Counted from the first letter of the stretch, positions 1-11,402 are shown. The stretch: 64,000 nucleotides of DNA from Prionace glauca (GCA_037974335.1 CM075760.1:25641197-25705196); one strand, 5' to 3'. Notes: generated by a model from the sequence alone, not told the origin. Program-made: numbers and translations.

Positions 1-460
1 GGATTTTAAAATGTTAGTGGTTCTTAAACGGGAACCTTTATAGGTCGGTGAGCAAAGGGGTGATGGGTGAACAAATCTTGAGCACAGACAGCAGAGTTTT
101 GGATGACCTCAGGAGTGTAGGGAAGCTGAATGTGGGAGACCAGCAAAGAGTGCATTGGGATAGTTAAGTCCAGATGTAATAAAGGAATGGATGAGATTCT
201 CTGAACAAGATGATTTGAGACTCGGGCGATGTTACTGAGATGGAAATAGGCATTCTAGGTGATGATGAGGATATATGGCTGGAAGCTTAGTTTGGGATGA
301 GACAGGACACTGAGGTCGTGAGAAGTCTGGTTCAGCCTCAGACAGTTGCCAGGGAGAGGGAGTGAAGTTTATTTTGAGGACTAAAGACAACGGCTTTGTT
401 CTTAATATTCAATTGGAAGAAGTTTCTGTTCATCCAGTTCTGGATGTCAGACATGTCAGG
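1..460 (-). mobile_element. Relic of L2/Rex1-type LINE reverse transcriptase, antisense to the ZNF gene
   Basis: The minus strand translates, with breaks, into a LINE RT 3' segment: phrases like DIQNWMNRNFFQLN and VVFSPQNKLHSL match the DIQxWMxxNFLQLN...VFGPxxKLxSL block of L2/Rex1-type elements. Related pieces lie at the same place upstream of the ZNF exons at 10.08 and 22.81 kb, so the insertion predates duplication of the ZNF unit. Clade assignment is from memory of the protein pattern. Confidence 0.6.
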
Positions 461-735
461 ACGGTGTGTGAGTTGAAAAGGAACTTGGAGATGATGGTGT
501 TCCCAAATGCCTGCTTTGTTGCTCCATCTAATTGGTGGAGGTTGTGGGAGTTTGAAATATTTGAATTTCTCTTTTTTCCTGTACTGCCCAATTCTGTCTC
601 ATCCTCTTCTACTTCTGCCTCTCTGCTGCTTCCCCCCTCGATCTGTTCTCCCAAATTATCCAGAATTTTGTGTCACCCCTGACCAGGGAGCAGGTTTCCT
701 TCCCTGAAGGGCATCAGTGAATCAGTTGGGTTTTT

Positions 736-995
736 TTAAAGTTAAAAGTTTATTTATTAGTCACAAGTAGGCTTACATTAACACTGCAATGAAGTCACTG
801 TGAAATTCCCCTAGTTGCCACATTCCGGCACCTGTTCGGGTTAATGCACCTGTCAATGCACATGTCTTTCAGACTTTGGGAGGAAACCCATGCAGACACG
901 GGGAGAACGTACAAACTCCACGCAGTGATCCAAGCTAGGAATTGAACCGGGTCCCTGGTGCTGTGAGGCATCAGTGCTAACCACTGTGCTGCCCA
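736..995 (-). mobile_element. tRNA-headed SINE
   Basis: Full-length SINE read on the minus strand. The tRNA-like head is on the right (reverse complement of a GTGGTTAGCACTG-type A box, then a GGTTCAATTCC-type B box near 940). The left end carries the 3' tail TTTATTTATTAGT...TAACACTGCAATGAAG that recurs at 8.96, 11.1, 37.2, 50.4 and 57.1 kb. It sits in the intron just upstream of the first ZNF exon. Confidence 0.85.
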
Positions 996-1249
996 ATGAC
1001 AATCCAGCAGTTTCCATGATCACTTTTTCCTACTGCTGGCACCACAAATTACCAGATTCATTCAGCTTAATTTCACAACCTGCCTTTGTGTTTCTGTGGG
1101 TTCTCTCTCACTGCCTTTTTTCTATTTAAATCAATTTCATAGGATTTTAGAAGAGGAGGATTTTCAGTCAGGAAACACAAAGTGAACATCACATCAGGAT
1201 CTGATGGAGTCGCCCAATGTAACCATTGTATCATTGTTGGATTTGGAAC

Positions 1250-2524
1250 ATGGAAGAAAAAGGCATTGATCGCATTGGGCAGAATCTGTACACGTGTTCT
1301 GTGTATGAATCATCTGACCGTACGAACCACAAGTGCAGTCACACTGAAGAGAAGCTGTTGAAATGTGGGGACTGCGAGGAAGGATTCCATTCCCCATCTG
1401 ACCTGGAAATTCACCAGCGAGTTCACACCGGGGAGAGGCCATTCACCTGCTCTGTGTGTGGGAAAGGATTCACTCAGTCGTTCAACCTGCTGAGACACCA
1501 ACAAGTTCACACTGGAGAGAGACCATTCACCTGCTCCAAATGTGGGAAGGGATTCACTCAGTCCTCCAATCTGCTGGTACATCAGCGAGTTCACACCGGG
1601 GAGAGGCCATTCATCTGCTCTCAGTGTGGGAAGGGATTCATTCACACAAGCAACCTGCTATCACACCAGCGAGTTCACACTGACAAGAGACCTTTTAACT
1701 GTCCAGCATGTAGGAAGTGCTTTAAAAGTTCCAGGGAACTGACACGCCATCAGCAAGCTCACACCGAGGAAAGACCTTTTTACTGTTCAGAATGTGGAAA
1801 GGGCTATAAAAGTTCCTGGGAACTGACATACCACCAACGTGTTCACACTGAGGAGAGACCATTCAGGTGCTCTCACTGCGGGACTGGGTTCAGGCAATCA
1901 TCTCAACTCACTGTACACCAGCGAATTCACACTGGGAAAAGGCCATTCACCTGCACGGAGTGTGGGAAGGGATTTAGTCGGTCATCCCAACTCATGGTGC
2001 ACCAGCGGGTTCACTCTGGAGAGAGACCTTTCAAGTGCCCAGACTGTGGGAATTACTATAAGAGTTCTGGAGAGCTGAAATCCCATCAGCATGTTCACAC
2101 TGACGAGAGACCATTCAGATGCTCTCACTGTGCAATTGGATTCAGGCAATCATCCCATCTCACTGAACACCAGCGAATTCACACTGGGGAGAGACCATTC
2201 ACCTGCTCCAATTGTGGGAAGGGATTCACTCAGTCCTCCCAACTCAGGGCTCACCAGCGAGTTCACACTGAGGAGAGACCTTTCAAATGCCCAGACTGTG
2301 GGAAGTGCTACAAACGATCTGGAGATCTGAGGTCCCACCAACGTGTTCACACTGACGAGAGACCGTTCAGGTGCCCTCAATGTGGGACTGGGTTCATTCG
2401 ATCGTCGATACTAATTGAACACCAGCGAGTTCACTCTGGGGAGAAACCATTCACCTGCTCCAAGTGTTGGAAGCGATTCACTCGGAAATCCAACCTGCTG
2501 ATGCATCAGCAAGTTCATAAGTGA
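1250..2524 (+). CDS. C2H2 zinc-finger protein, 14-finger exon
   Basis: Terminal coding exon of a poly-zinc-finger protein, presumably a nuclear DNA-binding regulator. It encodes 424 aa from the ATG at 1250 (MEEKGIDR) to a TGA at 2522-2524. A degenerate finger near residues 14-30 has lost its second Cys; 14 canonical fingers (CxxC...HxxxH) joined by HTGERPF or HTEERPF/HTDERPF linkers follow. Fingers 6-8, 9-11 and 12-14 repeat a three-finger pattern: a CYKSS-type finger, a CGTGFRQSS-type finger, then a CGKGFTQSS-type finger. The exon probably begins after the AG at 1141-1142 in a TTTAAATCAATTTCATAG context shared with two sister units. The ATG is preferred because the same position is used by the units at 10078, 22810 and 56410. 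No KRAB or other effector domain is visible; upstream exons may lie outside the window. The reading frame is intact. Confidence 0.85.
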   Translation: MEEKGIDRIGQNLYTCSVYESSDRTNHKCSHTEEKLLKCGDCEEGFHSPSDLEIHQRVHTGERPFTCSVCGKGFTQSFNLLRHQQVHTGERPFTCSKCGKGFTQSSNLLVHQRVHTGERPFICSQCGKGFIHTSNLLSHQRVHTDKRPFNCPACRKCFKSSRELTRHQQAHTEERPFYCSECGKGYKSSWELTYHQRVHTEERPFRCSHCGTGFRQSSQLTVHQRIHTGKRPFTCTECGKGFSRSSQLMVHQRVHSGERPFKCPDCGNYYKSSGELKSHQHVHTDERPFRCSHCAIGFRQSSHLTEHQRIHTGERPFTCSNCGKGFTQSSQLRAHQRVHTEERPFKCPDCGKCYKRSGDLRSHQRVHTDERPFRCPQCGTGFIRSSILIEHQRVHSGEKPFTCSKCWKRFTRKSNLLMHQQVHK

Positions 2525-2759
2525 AGGTAGGATTTAGACTTTGCTGTAATCAGACCCAGGACTGAACAACATTCATTGGGGTCCTATTCTGCTGGTGTTC
2601 ATAAACTGCAGCTCAGTAATAGGTGTTAATGTTTTGGATAAAATTAAACTAAATCAGTTTCGTATCAAACAAAATATGCTATAATTTTCTTTGTTCTTTG
2701 TTTTGTCTTTCGTATACGAGATGTGAGGAATTATAATTATACTGGCTGCTTTCCGAGTT

Positions 2760-3265
2760 AGCGGGAAGAGTAGACAGAATGAATGAAAAGGAGGCTGGTT
2801 TATGTGATGGATTCATGACCTTTTGTAGTTTCTTGTAGTCTTGGGCTGAGCAGGAGCCATGCCAAGCTGTGATACAACCAAAAAGAATGCTTCCTGTGGT
2901 GCATCTATAAAATTTGGTGAGAGTCATAGCTGACATGCCAAATTTCCTTAGTCCTCTGAGAAAGTAGAGGGGCTGGTGGGCTTTCTTAACTGTAGCGTAG
3001 GCATGGGGGAACCAGGACTGGTTGCTGGTGATCTGTACAGCTAAAAGCTTGAAGCCCTCGACCGTCTCTCTTTTATCCCTTTTGTAGGTTATGTTCTCCA
3101 ATACGCTTCCTGAAGCCGAGGACAATATTCTTTGTTTTGTTGACATTGAGGGAGGGTTATTGGCGTCGCACCAGTTCTCAAGTTTCTCTATCTCATTCCT
3201 GTATTCTATCTCATCATTGTTTGAGATCCGACCCACTACGGTGGTGTCATCAGCAATAAGAGTGG
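2760..3265 (-). mobile_element. L2/Rex1-type LINE 3' fragment
   Basis: The minus strand encodes a decayed RT C-terminal segment including the stretches SNNDEIEYRNEIEKLENWC, KRDKRETVEGFKLLAV and LTKFYRCTTGSILFGC. The same family recurs at 36.94-37.14 kb (-), 40.98-41.5 kb (+), 43.29 kb (-) and, longer, at 52.43-54.7 kb (-). It is 5'-truncated and has stops. Clade (L2 versus Rex1) is uncertain. Confidence 0.7.
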
Positions 3266-3585
3266 CATTAATAAAGTAGCATAGCCTTCACATAATAATG
3301 CAGTTATACAAACATAATATATTCACTCCAGTAGAGGCTCAAACATCCTAGACCACCGCGACACAAATATCAAACATGCCTCCCACTCATTGACCCCTAC
3401 AAAGCTGGCGGCCGCGCATGCGGTCTGCTGCACATTGCCCTCAATAAAGATGGCTATCGTTAATCTGGGCCGAACATGAGGAACTGCAGCCAGCTCGGTA
3501 CAAAAAGAGGAACTGAGACGTTCTTGTTCGGGATTTGCATTTGCAGGACACGTTTCCAAAACCTCTTCACCCATCCGCCAGATAA

Positions 3586-4527
3586 GAACATAAGAAATAG
3601 GAGCAGGAGTAGGCCATCTAGCCCTTCGAGCCTGCCCCGCCATTCAATAAGATTATGGCTGATCTGTCGCTGCTCAGTTCCACTTTCCTGCCCTCTCCCC
3701 ATAACCCTTAATCCCCTCTCTTATCAAAAACCCATCAACCCGCGTCTTAAAAATATTTAGCGAGGCAGCCTCCACCACTTCAAAGGGCAGAGAATTCCAG
3801 AGATTCACCACCCTTTGAGTGAAGAAATTCCTCCTCAACTCCGTTCTAAACCGCCTCCCCCTTTTATCTTGAGGCTGTGCCTCCTAGTCCTATTGTCTTT
3901 TTTGAGCGGGAAGAGTCTTTCCACCTCTATCCTATCCATCCTATTCATCATCTTATACGTCTCAACGAGATCTCCCCTCATTCTTCTAAACTCTAACGAG
4001 TTCAAGCCCAGTTTATTCAGCCTCTCCTCATAGCTCAACCCCCTCAACTCCGGTATCAGCCTAGTAAACCTCCTCTGCACTCCCTCCAAGGCCAAAATAT
4101 CTTTGCGCAGGTGCGGCGCCCAAAACTGCACACAGTACTCCAGCTGCGGCCTCACCAATGCCCTATACAGCTGCAGCAAGACCTCCCTACTTTTATATTC
4201 AATCCCCCTCGCTATGAAGGCCAGCATCCCATTTGCCTTCCTGACCACCAGCTGCACCTGCAAGCTGGGTTTTTGCGACTCATGCACAAGGACCCCGAGG
4301 TCCCTCTGCACCGTTGCCTGCTGCAGTTTTTCGCCCCGTAAGTAATAGTCCTTCCTACCAAAGTGGACTACCTCACACTTGCCAACATTAAATTCCATTT
4401 GCCATTTCCTGGCCCATTCGCCCAGCCTATCTAGATCCTTCTGTAGACTCTCCACACCCTCCGCACAATTTGCCTTTCCCCCAATCTTGGTGTCATCAGC
4501 AAATTTCGACACCTACACTCGGTTCCA
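3586..4527 (-). mobile_element. CR1 LINE, 5'-truncated 3' copy (copy E)
   Basis: Left end is the reverse complement of the CR1 3' terminus (GAACATAAGAAATAGGAGCAG). The body encodes, on the minus strand, SKFADDTKIGGKANC onward through KKDNRTRRHSLKIKG. The element is truncated on the right at the point matching the GGAACCGAGTG segment just before the FADD active-site motif. It is the same family as the copies at 6.0, 15.5, 27.0, 43.3 and 57.6 kb. Confidence 0.92.
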
Positions 4528-4544
4528 TTGCATCGCTGCGAACC

Positions 4545-4860
4545 TTTAATATCCCCTTGCCGAAAAAGCCGCTCTGTCGCCTTTACCCGCATTGCGCATG
4601 TCTCAGCTACAGCTAGGCCCCGCCCCTTCTTTCACTCCGATTGGTTGGAGGACCAGCCGCTCCCGCTCGGTCTTCCAGCCATCCCCCTTTTTCTATTGGT
4701 CCAGAACTGCTGTCAATCAGTCCCCGGGCATTGTGACGTTGAGCGTGTGCAGTGTGGCTCATGCCCAGGGACGGGCGCTTGTTTGTCTCCTCTTCAGTGG
4801 GAAGGAGGCTGATGAGTGGAGGCAGCGTTAGAGGCAGTGGGTGGGAGGGGAGGCTCCACA
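4545..4860. promoter_or_regulatory. Promoter-like GC-rich region with CCAAT and GC boxes
   Basis: A CpG-richer island in otherwise repeat-filled DNA. It holds a CCCCGCCCC GC box (near 4620), inverted CCAAT boxes GATTGG (near 4640) and CTATTGG (near 4695), a TGTCAATCA element and a GTGACGTTG CRE-like half site near 4733. This resembles a TATA-less housekeeping promoter, possibly of a ZNF gene. It is followed by a 90 bp tandem repeat. Direction cannot be decided. Confidence 0.5.
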
Positions 4861-4974
4861 CCCCCAGTAAGAAACTAGTGGCACCGCCTCAATACCCAAC
4901 ACAACGGCAGCTGCAGCGCTTTCTCCTGGTGTCAGCCCCAGTGGACAAATGTGGCTTCAGGAAGGAAATGCAGC

Positions 4975-5338
4975 AATGGGTTTGTTACTAAAAAATCATC
5001 TTTAACTCACTTCACTGACCCTGGAGCAGGAAGCAGAGAATGGGGGAAATTTCTATTCTGCACTCACACTGATGGGTTTGTTAATGAAAAATCATCTTTA
5101 ACTCACTTTACTGATCCTGGAGCAGGAGAATGGGGGGAATTTGTATTCTGCACTCACACTGATGGGTTTGTTAATGAAAAATCATCTTTAACTCACTTTA
5201 CTGATCCTGGAGCAGGAGAATGGTGGAAATTTCTATTCTGCACTCACACTGATGGGTTTGTTAATGAAAAATCATCTTTAACTCACTTTACTGATCCTGG
5301 AGCAGGAGAATGGGGGGAATTTCTATTCTGCACTCTCT
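4975..5338 (+). repeat. 90 bp tandem repeat, four units, open in one frame
   Basis: GATGGGTTTG recurs at exactly 5071, 5161 and 5251, with a slightly diverged first unit from about 4976. The 90 bp unit is 30 codons, so the plus strand encodes a 30-residue repeat (starting DGFVNEKSSLTHFTDPGAGE) without a stop until the TGA at 5338-5340. Units differ by only a few bases, so amplification is recent. Weak relatives of the unit (TTTCTATTCTGCACT...CAATGGGTTT) occur at 59.64-59.79 kb. Whether it is translated is unknown. Confidence 0.8.
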
Positions 5339-5341
5339 GAC

Positions 5342-5998
5342 CTTACCACTGTTTCTTTCGTAGTCAGGAATTGTTTTTTTTTCTGCACATTAGTCCATTT
5401 CTCTTCTTCTTAGCTCATATTGATAGGAAATAAAATGCTGTAGATTTGACTGTTATTCATTCGAAATACTGTGAAAGTTTAACGTTCTGTCTTTCTCCAT
5501 AGATAAATTGTATTGCCAGTTGCCTGTGGGGAAGATGATTTTTGACCTTCTTGAACCACTGCAGTCTGTGTGGTGAAAGTGCTCCCACAATGTTATCAGG
5601 TAAGGAATTACAGGTTATTTACCCAGTGATATATGTCCAAGTTAGTGACACTAATTTGTGTTTAGATCACAGTTTTGGTACAATGCATAATTCCAATACA
5701 TTTTATGGAAATGTTACAAAACAACATTTGACACTGAGCCACATAAGGAGTTTAGGGCAGATGATATAAAGATTGATTAGAGGTAGATTTTAAGAGCACC
5801 TTAAAGGGGGAAAGTGAGTTAGAAGGAAATATTTAAGGAGACTATTCCAGAGCTTGGGGCCCAGGCAACTGAAAGAACAGTCACATACAGTGAAGTAATT
5901 TAATATTAGAAATGTTCATGAAAGTTGGGTTTTGTGGATTAGCAAGCACAGGGATGAAGGGTGAATACCTCTTGGTGTGAGTAAGCAGGCAAGCAGTT
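5342..5998. other. Non-coding spacer with an old interspersed-repeat piece
   Basis: Nothing convincingly genic. At 5545-5640 there is a fragment (TTGAACCACTGCAGTCTGTGTGGTG...) of a type I recognise as interspersed in fish genomes; it is preceded by a splice-acceptor-like TTTCTCCATAG near 5503. No open frame of note. Confidence 0.4.
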
Positions 5999-8920
5999 GG
6001 ATGTCCCAATAATAGAGGGAGTAGGGGGCGTGAGTAGGGTTGGTGGCATTACGGCAAATAGGGTCCAGCTGAAGGCTGGGATGAAAGCGCTGTATCTGAA
6101 TGCACGAAGCATTCGGAATAAAGTGGATGAGCTGGTGGTGCAGATCGACACAAATGGATATGATCTGGTGGCCATTACAGAGACGTGGCTGCAAGGTGAC
6201 AGGGACTGGGAGCTGAATGTCCAAGGGTATCAAGTGTTTAGGAAGGATAGGCGGGAGGGAAAAGGGGGGGGTGTAGCTCTGCTGATTAAGGATAGCATCA
6301 AGGTGGTAGCAAGGGATGATATTGGAGCCAAGGAGCAGAACGTGGAATCGTTGTGGGTAGAGATTAGGAACAGCAAAGGGAGGAAGACGCTGGTGGGTGT
6401 CGTCTATAGGCCCCCGAATAATGTTCTGGAGGTGGGGCGGGCTGTTAACGCGCAAATAAGTGCGGCGTGCAGGAATGGGACGGCCATAGTTATGGGGGAT
6501 TTCAATCTGCATATTGATTGGTCGACCCATGTTGGACACGGTGGGCTCGAGGAGGAGTTCTTGGAATGCTGCCGGGATAATTTCCTTGAACAGTGTGTGT
6601 TGGAGCCGACAAGGGAGCGAGCTATCTTGGATCTGGTGCTATGTAATGAGGCGGGTAGAATTAGGGACCTTGAGGTGAAGGATCCTCTTGGAGAGAGTGA
6701 TCATTGTATGGTAGAGTTTCTGGTGCAGATGGAGGAGGAGAAAGTGGGTTCCCGGACACACGTCCTTTGTTTGAATAGAGGGGAGTACAGTAGGATGAGA
6801 GAAGAATTGGCGAATGTGGACTGGGGGAGTGCGTTGGAGCGAGGGTCTGCTGAGGAGCAGTGGAGGTTCTTTAAGGAGATCTTTCTTGGTGCTCAGCAGA
6901 AATTTATTCCGATGGTCAAAAAGGACTGTAGGAGGAGAGATAATAAGCTGTGGATAACGACGGAGGTGAAGGAAAGTGTTAAATTAAAAGCGGAGGAATT
7001 TAGAGTAGCGAAGAGTAGTGGGCGAGAAGAGGATTGGGAGAGGTTTAAATGTCAACAAAGATTGACAAAGAAGTTGATAAAGGAGGGGAGGAGAAACTAT
7101 AAAGCTGGGCTAGCGCTTAATATAAAAAAGGATAGCAAGAGTTTTTATAAATATATAAAAAGGAAGAGGCTGGCTAGGGTGAACATTGGTCCTTTAGAGG
7201 ATGAGAAAGGGGACCTAGTGGTAGGGGATGGGGATATGGCTCAGGTATTGAATAACTTTTTTGTTTCCGTCTTCACGGAGGAGGACGTGAATAATTTGCC
7301 GGGTGTTAGCGATGGAAAGGTGGTAGGACTGGAGGGTCTTAATGACATTACTGTTACTAGAGAGGCGGTGCTCGACAGACTGGAGGGGCTGATTGTGGAC
7401 AAGTCCCCAGGACCGGATGGAATGCATCCGAGGATTCTGAAAGAAATGGCGGAGGTTATAGTGGATGCATTGGTGGTTATTTTCCAGACGTCGCTGGATT
7501 CCGGGGAAGTGCCGGATGATTGGAAAACGGCTAATGTTACGCCGTTGTTTAAGAATCCGTCATTAAAGAGGAAATTGCGAGGCATCTTGAAGGGAATTGC
7601 TTGATAGAGCAGACGCAGCACGGTTTCATTAAAGGGAAGTCGTGTCTGACAAATTTACTGGAGTTCTATGAGGATGTGTCTAGGGCGGTGGATAGAGGAG
7701 AGCCGGTGGATGTGGTCTTTCTGGATTTTCAGAAGGCGTTTGACAAAGTACCTCATAAGAGGTTATTGCAGAAGGTCAGGGGACATGGAGTTGGGGGTAG
7801 GGTGTTACCGTGGATAGAGGATTGGTTGTCAAATAGGAGGCAGAGAGTGGGGGTCAATGGATGCTATTCGGATTGGCGGTTGGTGACTAGTGGGGTGCCC
7901 CAGGGGTCGGTGCTGGGGCCTCAGCTATTTACCATTTATATAGATGATCTGGAGGAGGGAACCGAGTGCAGGGTGTCAAAATTTGCTGATGACACCAAGA
8001 TTGGGGGAAAGGCAAATTGTGCGGAGGGTGTGGAGAGTTTACAGAAGGATCTAGATAGGCTGGGCGAATGGGCCAGGAGATGGCAAATGGAATTTAATGT
8101 TGGCAAGTGTGAGGTGGTCCACTTTGGTAGGAAGAATGGTAGGAAGGACTATTACTTACGTGGCGAAAAACTGCAGCAGGCGACGGTGCAGAGGGACCTT
8201 GGAGTCCTTGTGCATGAGTCGCAAAAACCCAGCTTGAGGTGCAGCAGGTGGTCAGGAAGGCGAATGGGATGCTGGCCTTCATAGCGAGGGGGATTGAATA
8301 TAAAAGTAGGGAGGTCTTGCTGCAGCTGTATAGGGCATTGGTGAGGCCGCAGCTGGAGTACTGTGTGCAGTTTTGGACGCCGCACCTGCGCAAGGATATT
8401 TTGGCCCTGGAGGGAGTGCAGAGGAGGTTTACTAGGCTGATACCGGAGTTGAGGTGATTGAGCTATGAGGAGAGGGTGAATAAACTAGGCTTGTACTCGT
8501 TAGAGTTTAGAAGAATGAGGGGAGATCTCATTGAGACGTATAAGATGATGAATGGGATGGATAGGATAGAGGTGGAGAGACTCTTCCCGCTCAAAAAAGA
8601 CAGTAGGACTAGGGGGCACAGCCTCAAGGTAAAGGGGAGGCGGTTTCGAACAGAGTTGATGAGGAACTTCTTCACTCAAAGGGTGGTGAATCTCTGGAAT
8701 TCTCTGCCCGTTGAAGTGGTGGAGGCTGCCTCGCTAAATATTTTCAAGAAGCGGGTTGATGGGTTTTTGATAAGAGAAGGGATTAAGGGTTATGGGGAGA
8801 GGGCCAGAAAGTGGAACTGAGCCACGACAGATCAGCCATGATCTTATTGAATGGCGGGGCAGGCTCGAAGGGCCAGATGGCCTACTCCTGCTCCTATTTC
8901 TTATGTTATTATGTTATTGA
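5999..8920 (+). mobile_element. CR1 LINE, 5'-truncated, broken (copy D)
   Basis: Carries most of ORF2. The AP-endonuclease region shows LNARSIRNKVDEL, ITETWLQGD, VVYRPPNN, MGDFNLHIDWS and GESDHCMVEF; RT follows (SPGPDGMHPRIL, FLDFQKAFDKVPH, TSGVPQGSVLGP, SKFADDTKIGGK). The 3' end is the usual GGCCTACTCCTGCTCCTATTTCTTATG. Relative to the other copies there is a 70 bp deletion near 7555 with AGAA microhomology at the junction, a 1 nt loss near 8236 and a GGA-to-TGA stop near 8457, so ORF2 is in pieces. Unlike copy A it keeps about 24 extra bp just after the GATGTCCCAA near its 5' end. Confidence 0.93.
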
Positions 8921-8961
8921 TGTCTCAAGATTACAGGGAGGCTCAATGCAGCAGGTCGGCA

Positions 8962-9232
8962 GTCAGTTTATTCATTAGTGTCACAAGTAGGCTTGTATTA
9001 ACACTGCAGTAAAGTTACTTGAAAATCCCCTTGTCGCCTATTGGGGTACACTAAGGGAGAATTTAGCACGGCCAATGCACATACCCAGCACACATTTCGG
9101 ACTGTAGGCGCACTTGGAGGAAAGCTGTGCAGACACGGGAGACTTTGCACAGACAATGACCCAAGCTGGGAATCAAATTAGGATCCCTGATGCTGTGAGG
9201 CAGAAGTGCTAACTGTGCCACCATGCTGCCCT
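8962..9232 (-). mobile_element. tRNA-headed SINE
   Basis: Same family as 736-995. The tail TTTATTCATTAGTGTCACAAG is at the left; the tRNA-derived head (reverse complement of GGTTCAATTCCCAGCTTGGGTC-like sequence, decayed) is at the right near 9170-9232. Confidence 0.83.
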
Positions 9233-9235
9233 TGC

Positions 9236-9590
9236 ATGAGGATAGTTAAATCCAAATTAACAAAGGCATGGATAAGAGTTTCCACCTCACAGTGGAATGG
9301 ATGAGAGTTCCAGATGAGCTGAGATTGAAATTGAGTCAGACAATGTCACTGAGGTAGAAATAGGGTGGTTTTGATGATGTGGATGTGTGGCTGGAAGCTC
9401 ACCTTATAGTGAAATATTTCACCAGGGTTGTGAACAGCCTGGTTCAGCCTCACACAGTTGCCAGGAAGAGGGATAGAGTTGCTGGTGAGGGATGGAGTTT
9501 GTTATGGGGATGGAGGACAATGGGTTCAATCTCCCCAGTATTTATATGGAAGAAATTTCTATCCTTTATTCCTGGAAGTCAGAAAAGTCA
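9236..9590 (-). mobile_element. L2/Rex1-type LINE relic, second copy of the ZNF-unit marker
   Basis: Collinear with 1-460 and with 22000-22340 (shared phrases: GATAGTTAAATCCAAATTAACAAAGGC, TGGTTCAGCCTCACACAGTTGCC). It lies at the same position relative to its ZNF exon, supporting duplication of a larger unit rather than independent insertions. Confidence 0.6.
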
Positions 9591-10077
9591 GGATGATGTG
9601 TGAGTTGGAGGGGAACTTGGAGCTGATGGTGTTCACATCTACCTGCTACCTTGGCCCTTCTTGATGGTGGAGGTTGAGGACTTGGGATATTCTGTCAAAA
9701 TTCTTATCAAGATGTAAATGCATAAAATTCCTCTCCTTCACCCCTGCCTCCTATTTCTTTGTCTCCTCCCATCGTGCCCAGTGTCTTGTGTAGAGACAGA
9801 CTAGGTGCAGGTTTTCTTCCCTGAAGGACATTGAGGCAATTGTGTTTTTATGACAATCCCGTAGTTTTTATAGTCATTTATTCCTCGTGCAAAACCCACA
9901 AATTACCAGGTTCATTCAGCTCAATTTCACAACCTGCCTTTGTGTTTCTCTGGGTGTTCTCTCACTCCCTTTTTTTCTGTTTTAAATCAATTTCACAGGA
10001 TTTCAGAAGAAGAGAATGATATCAGAACCTGAGAGTCGCCCAATTTATTGAAATCTTAAAATCATCCGACTTTGAAC

Positions 10078-10788
10078 ATGGAAGGAAAAAGCACCGTTCA
10101 CAGTGGAGAGAAACTGTACAGGTGTTCTGAGTGTGGAGAAGGCTTGAACCAATCATCTGGCCTTTGGGAACATAATTGCAGTCACAATAGGGAGATGGCT
10201 TGGAAATGTGGGGACTGTGGGAAGGAATTCAATTACCCATCCCTGCTGGAAACTCATCGACGCAGTCACACTGGGGAGAGGCCGTTCGTCTGTTCCCAGT
10301 GTGGGAAGGGATTTGCTCACTCATCCACTCTGCTGAGACATCAGCAAATTCATACTGGGGCGAGGCCATTCACCTGCTCTGTGTGTGGGAAAGGATTCAG
10401 TCGGTCATCCAGTCTCCAAACACACCAGCGAGTTCACACTGGCGAAAAGCCATTCACCTGCTCCCAATGTGAGAAGAGATTCGCTGACTTATCCAACCTA
10501 GCAATACACCGGCGAATTCACAAAGAGGAGAGACCATTCACTTGCTCCCAGTGTGGGAAGGGATTTAATCAGTCATCCAAATTAGCAGTACACCAGCGAA
10601 TTCACACTGGAGAGAGGCCATTTACTTGCTGTGTGTGTGGGAAGAGATTCATTGACTCATCGAATCTAGCAATACACCAGCGAATTCACGAAGAGGAGAG
10701 GCCGTTCACTTTCTCCCAGTGTGGGAAGGGATACGTTACCTCATCCACTCTTCTGAGACACCAGCAAATTCACAAAGAACTACTGTGA
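10078..10788 (+). CDS. C2H2 zinc-finger protein, 8-finger exon
   Basis: A 236 aa terminal exon product starting [12 protein letters not shown] at 10078, the start conserved in sister units. The 3' splice site is TTTAAATCAATTTCACAG ending at 9998. Finger 1 ([23 protein letters not shown]) is atypical, with Leu for the usual Phe. Fingers 2-7 are canonical with TGERPF or KEERPF linkers. Finger 8 has lost its first Cys (FTFSQC), so it cannot bind zinc normally. The frame is intact to a TGA after HKELL. Intron and exon are paralogous to 1250-2524, 22810-23430 and the minus-strand exon at 55868-56410. It is likely a nuclear DNA-binding protein. No KRAB-like domain is seen nearby. Confidence 0.8.
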   Translation: MEGKSTVHSGEKLYRCSECGEGLNQSSGLWEHNCSHNREMAWKCGDCGKEFNYPSLLETHRRSHTGERPFVCSQCGKGFAHSSTLLRHQQIHTGARPFTCSVCGKGFSRSSSLQTHQRVHTGEKPFTCSQCEKRFADLSNLAIHRRIHKEERPFTCSQCGKGFNQSSKLAVHQRIHTGERPFTCCVCGKRFIDSSNLAIHQRIHEEERPFTFSQCGKGYVTSSTLLRHQQIHKELL

Positions 10789-10884
10789 TTTTCCTCTTGA
10801 TTATATTCAGACTGAACCATGTTCCTTTGGGTCTGTTTCTGCTGAATTGAAAAATAACTCCAGCTCTGTTTAGGTGTTAATATA

Positions 10885-11050
10885 GTTGGTCTGAGAAGAG
10901 GAGGATTTGGTGTCAGGAAACTCACACAAAACATCAGATTAATTTATCACAACCTGAACAGCAGAGAATTTTGTACATGGAAGAAACAGCACCATTCACA
11001 ATCACAGGGAGAAACTGCAAATGTGGAGACTGAGGTTTCCTGGCTGACCG
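10885..11050 (+). pseudogene. ZNF exon 5' fragment
   Basis: Resembles the start of the sister ZNF exons (GAGGATTTGGTGTCAGGAAACTCACACAAAACATCAGATT..., then a region like the MEEK start and AAATGTGGAGACTG of the first finger) but loses the pattern before any full finger. The same leader recurs at 23.52-23.68 kb upstream of another broken ZNF fragment. Confidence 0.6.
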
Positions 11051-11111
11051 TTTCTGATGGTTTTCTAAATTCAGCGCATTTTTATCTTTACTAGTTTACT
11101 ATCATATTATG

Positions 11112-11402
11112 GGGTGGCATAGCGGTTAGGACTGTGCCAGGGGCCAGGCTGCGATTCCTGGCTTGGGTCACTGCCCGTGCAGAGTCTGCACATTCTCCCA
11201 GTGTCTGCATATGTTCCCTCCAGGTGCTCCGGTTCCCTCCCACAGTTGGAAAGACATGCTGGTTAGGTGCATTGGCTGTGCTAAATTCTCCCTTAGTGTA
11301 CGTGAATAGGCGCCAGAGCGTGGTGATGAGGGGATTTTCACAGCAACTTCATTGTTGCGTTAATGTATGCCTCCTTGTCATAGTAATAAATAAACTTAAA
11401 TT
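11112..11402 (+). mobile_element. tRNA-headed SINE, forward
   Basis: Head GGGGTGGCATAGCGGTTAGGAC with a decayed B box (GCGATTCCTGGCTTGGGTC), middle GTTAGGTGCATTGGC...CTAAATTCTCCC, and a tail ending GTAATAAATAAACTTA. It separates two ZNF pseudogene pieces. Confidence 0.85.

Noticed and set aside
2679-3236. 185-codon minus-strand frame as a host gene
   Set aside because: It is a decayed LINE RT C-terminus matching the copies at 41.0 and 52.9 kb.
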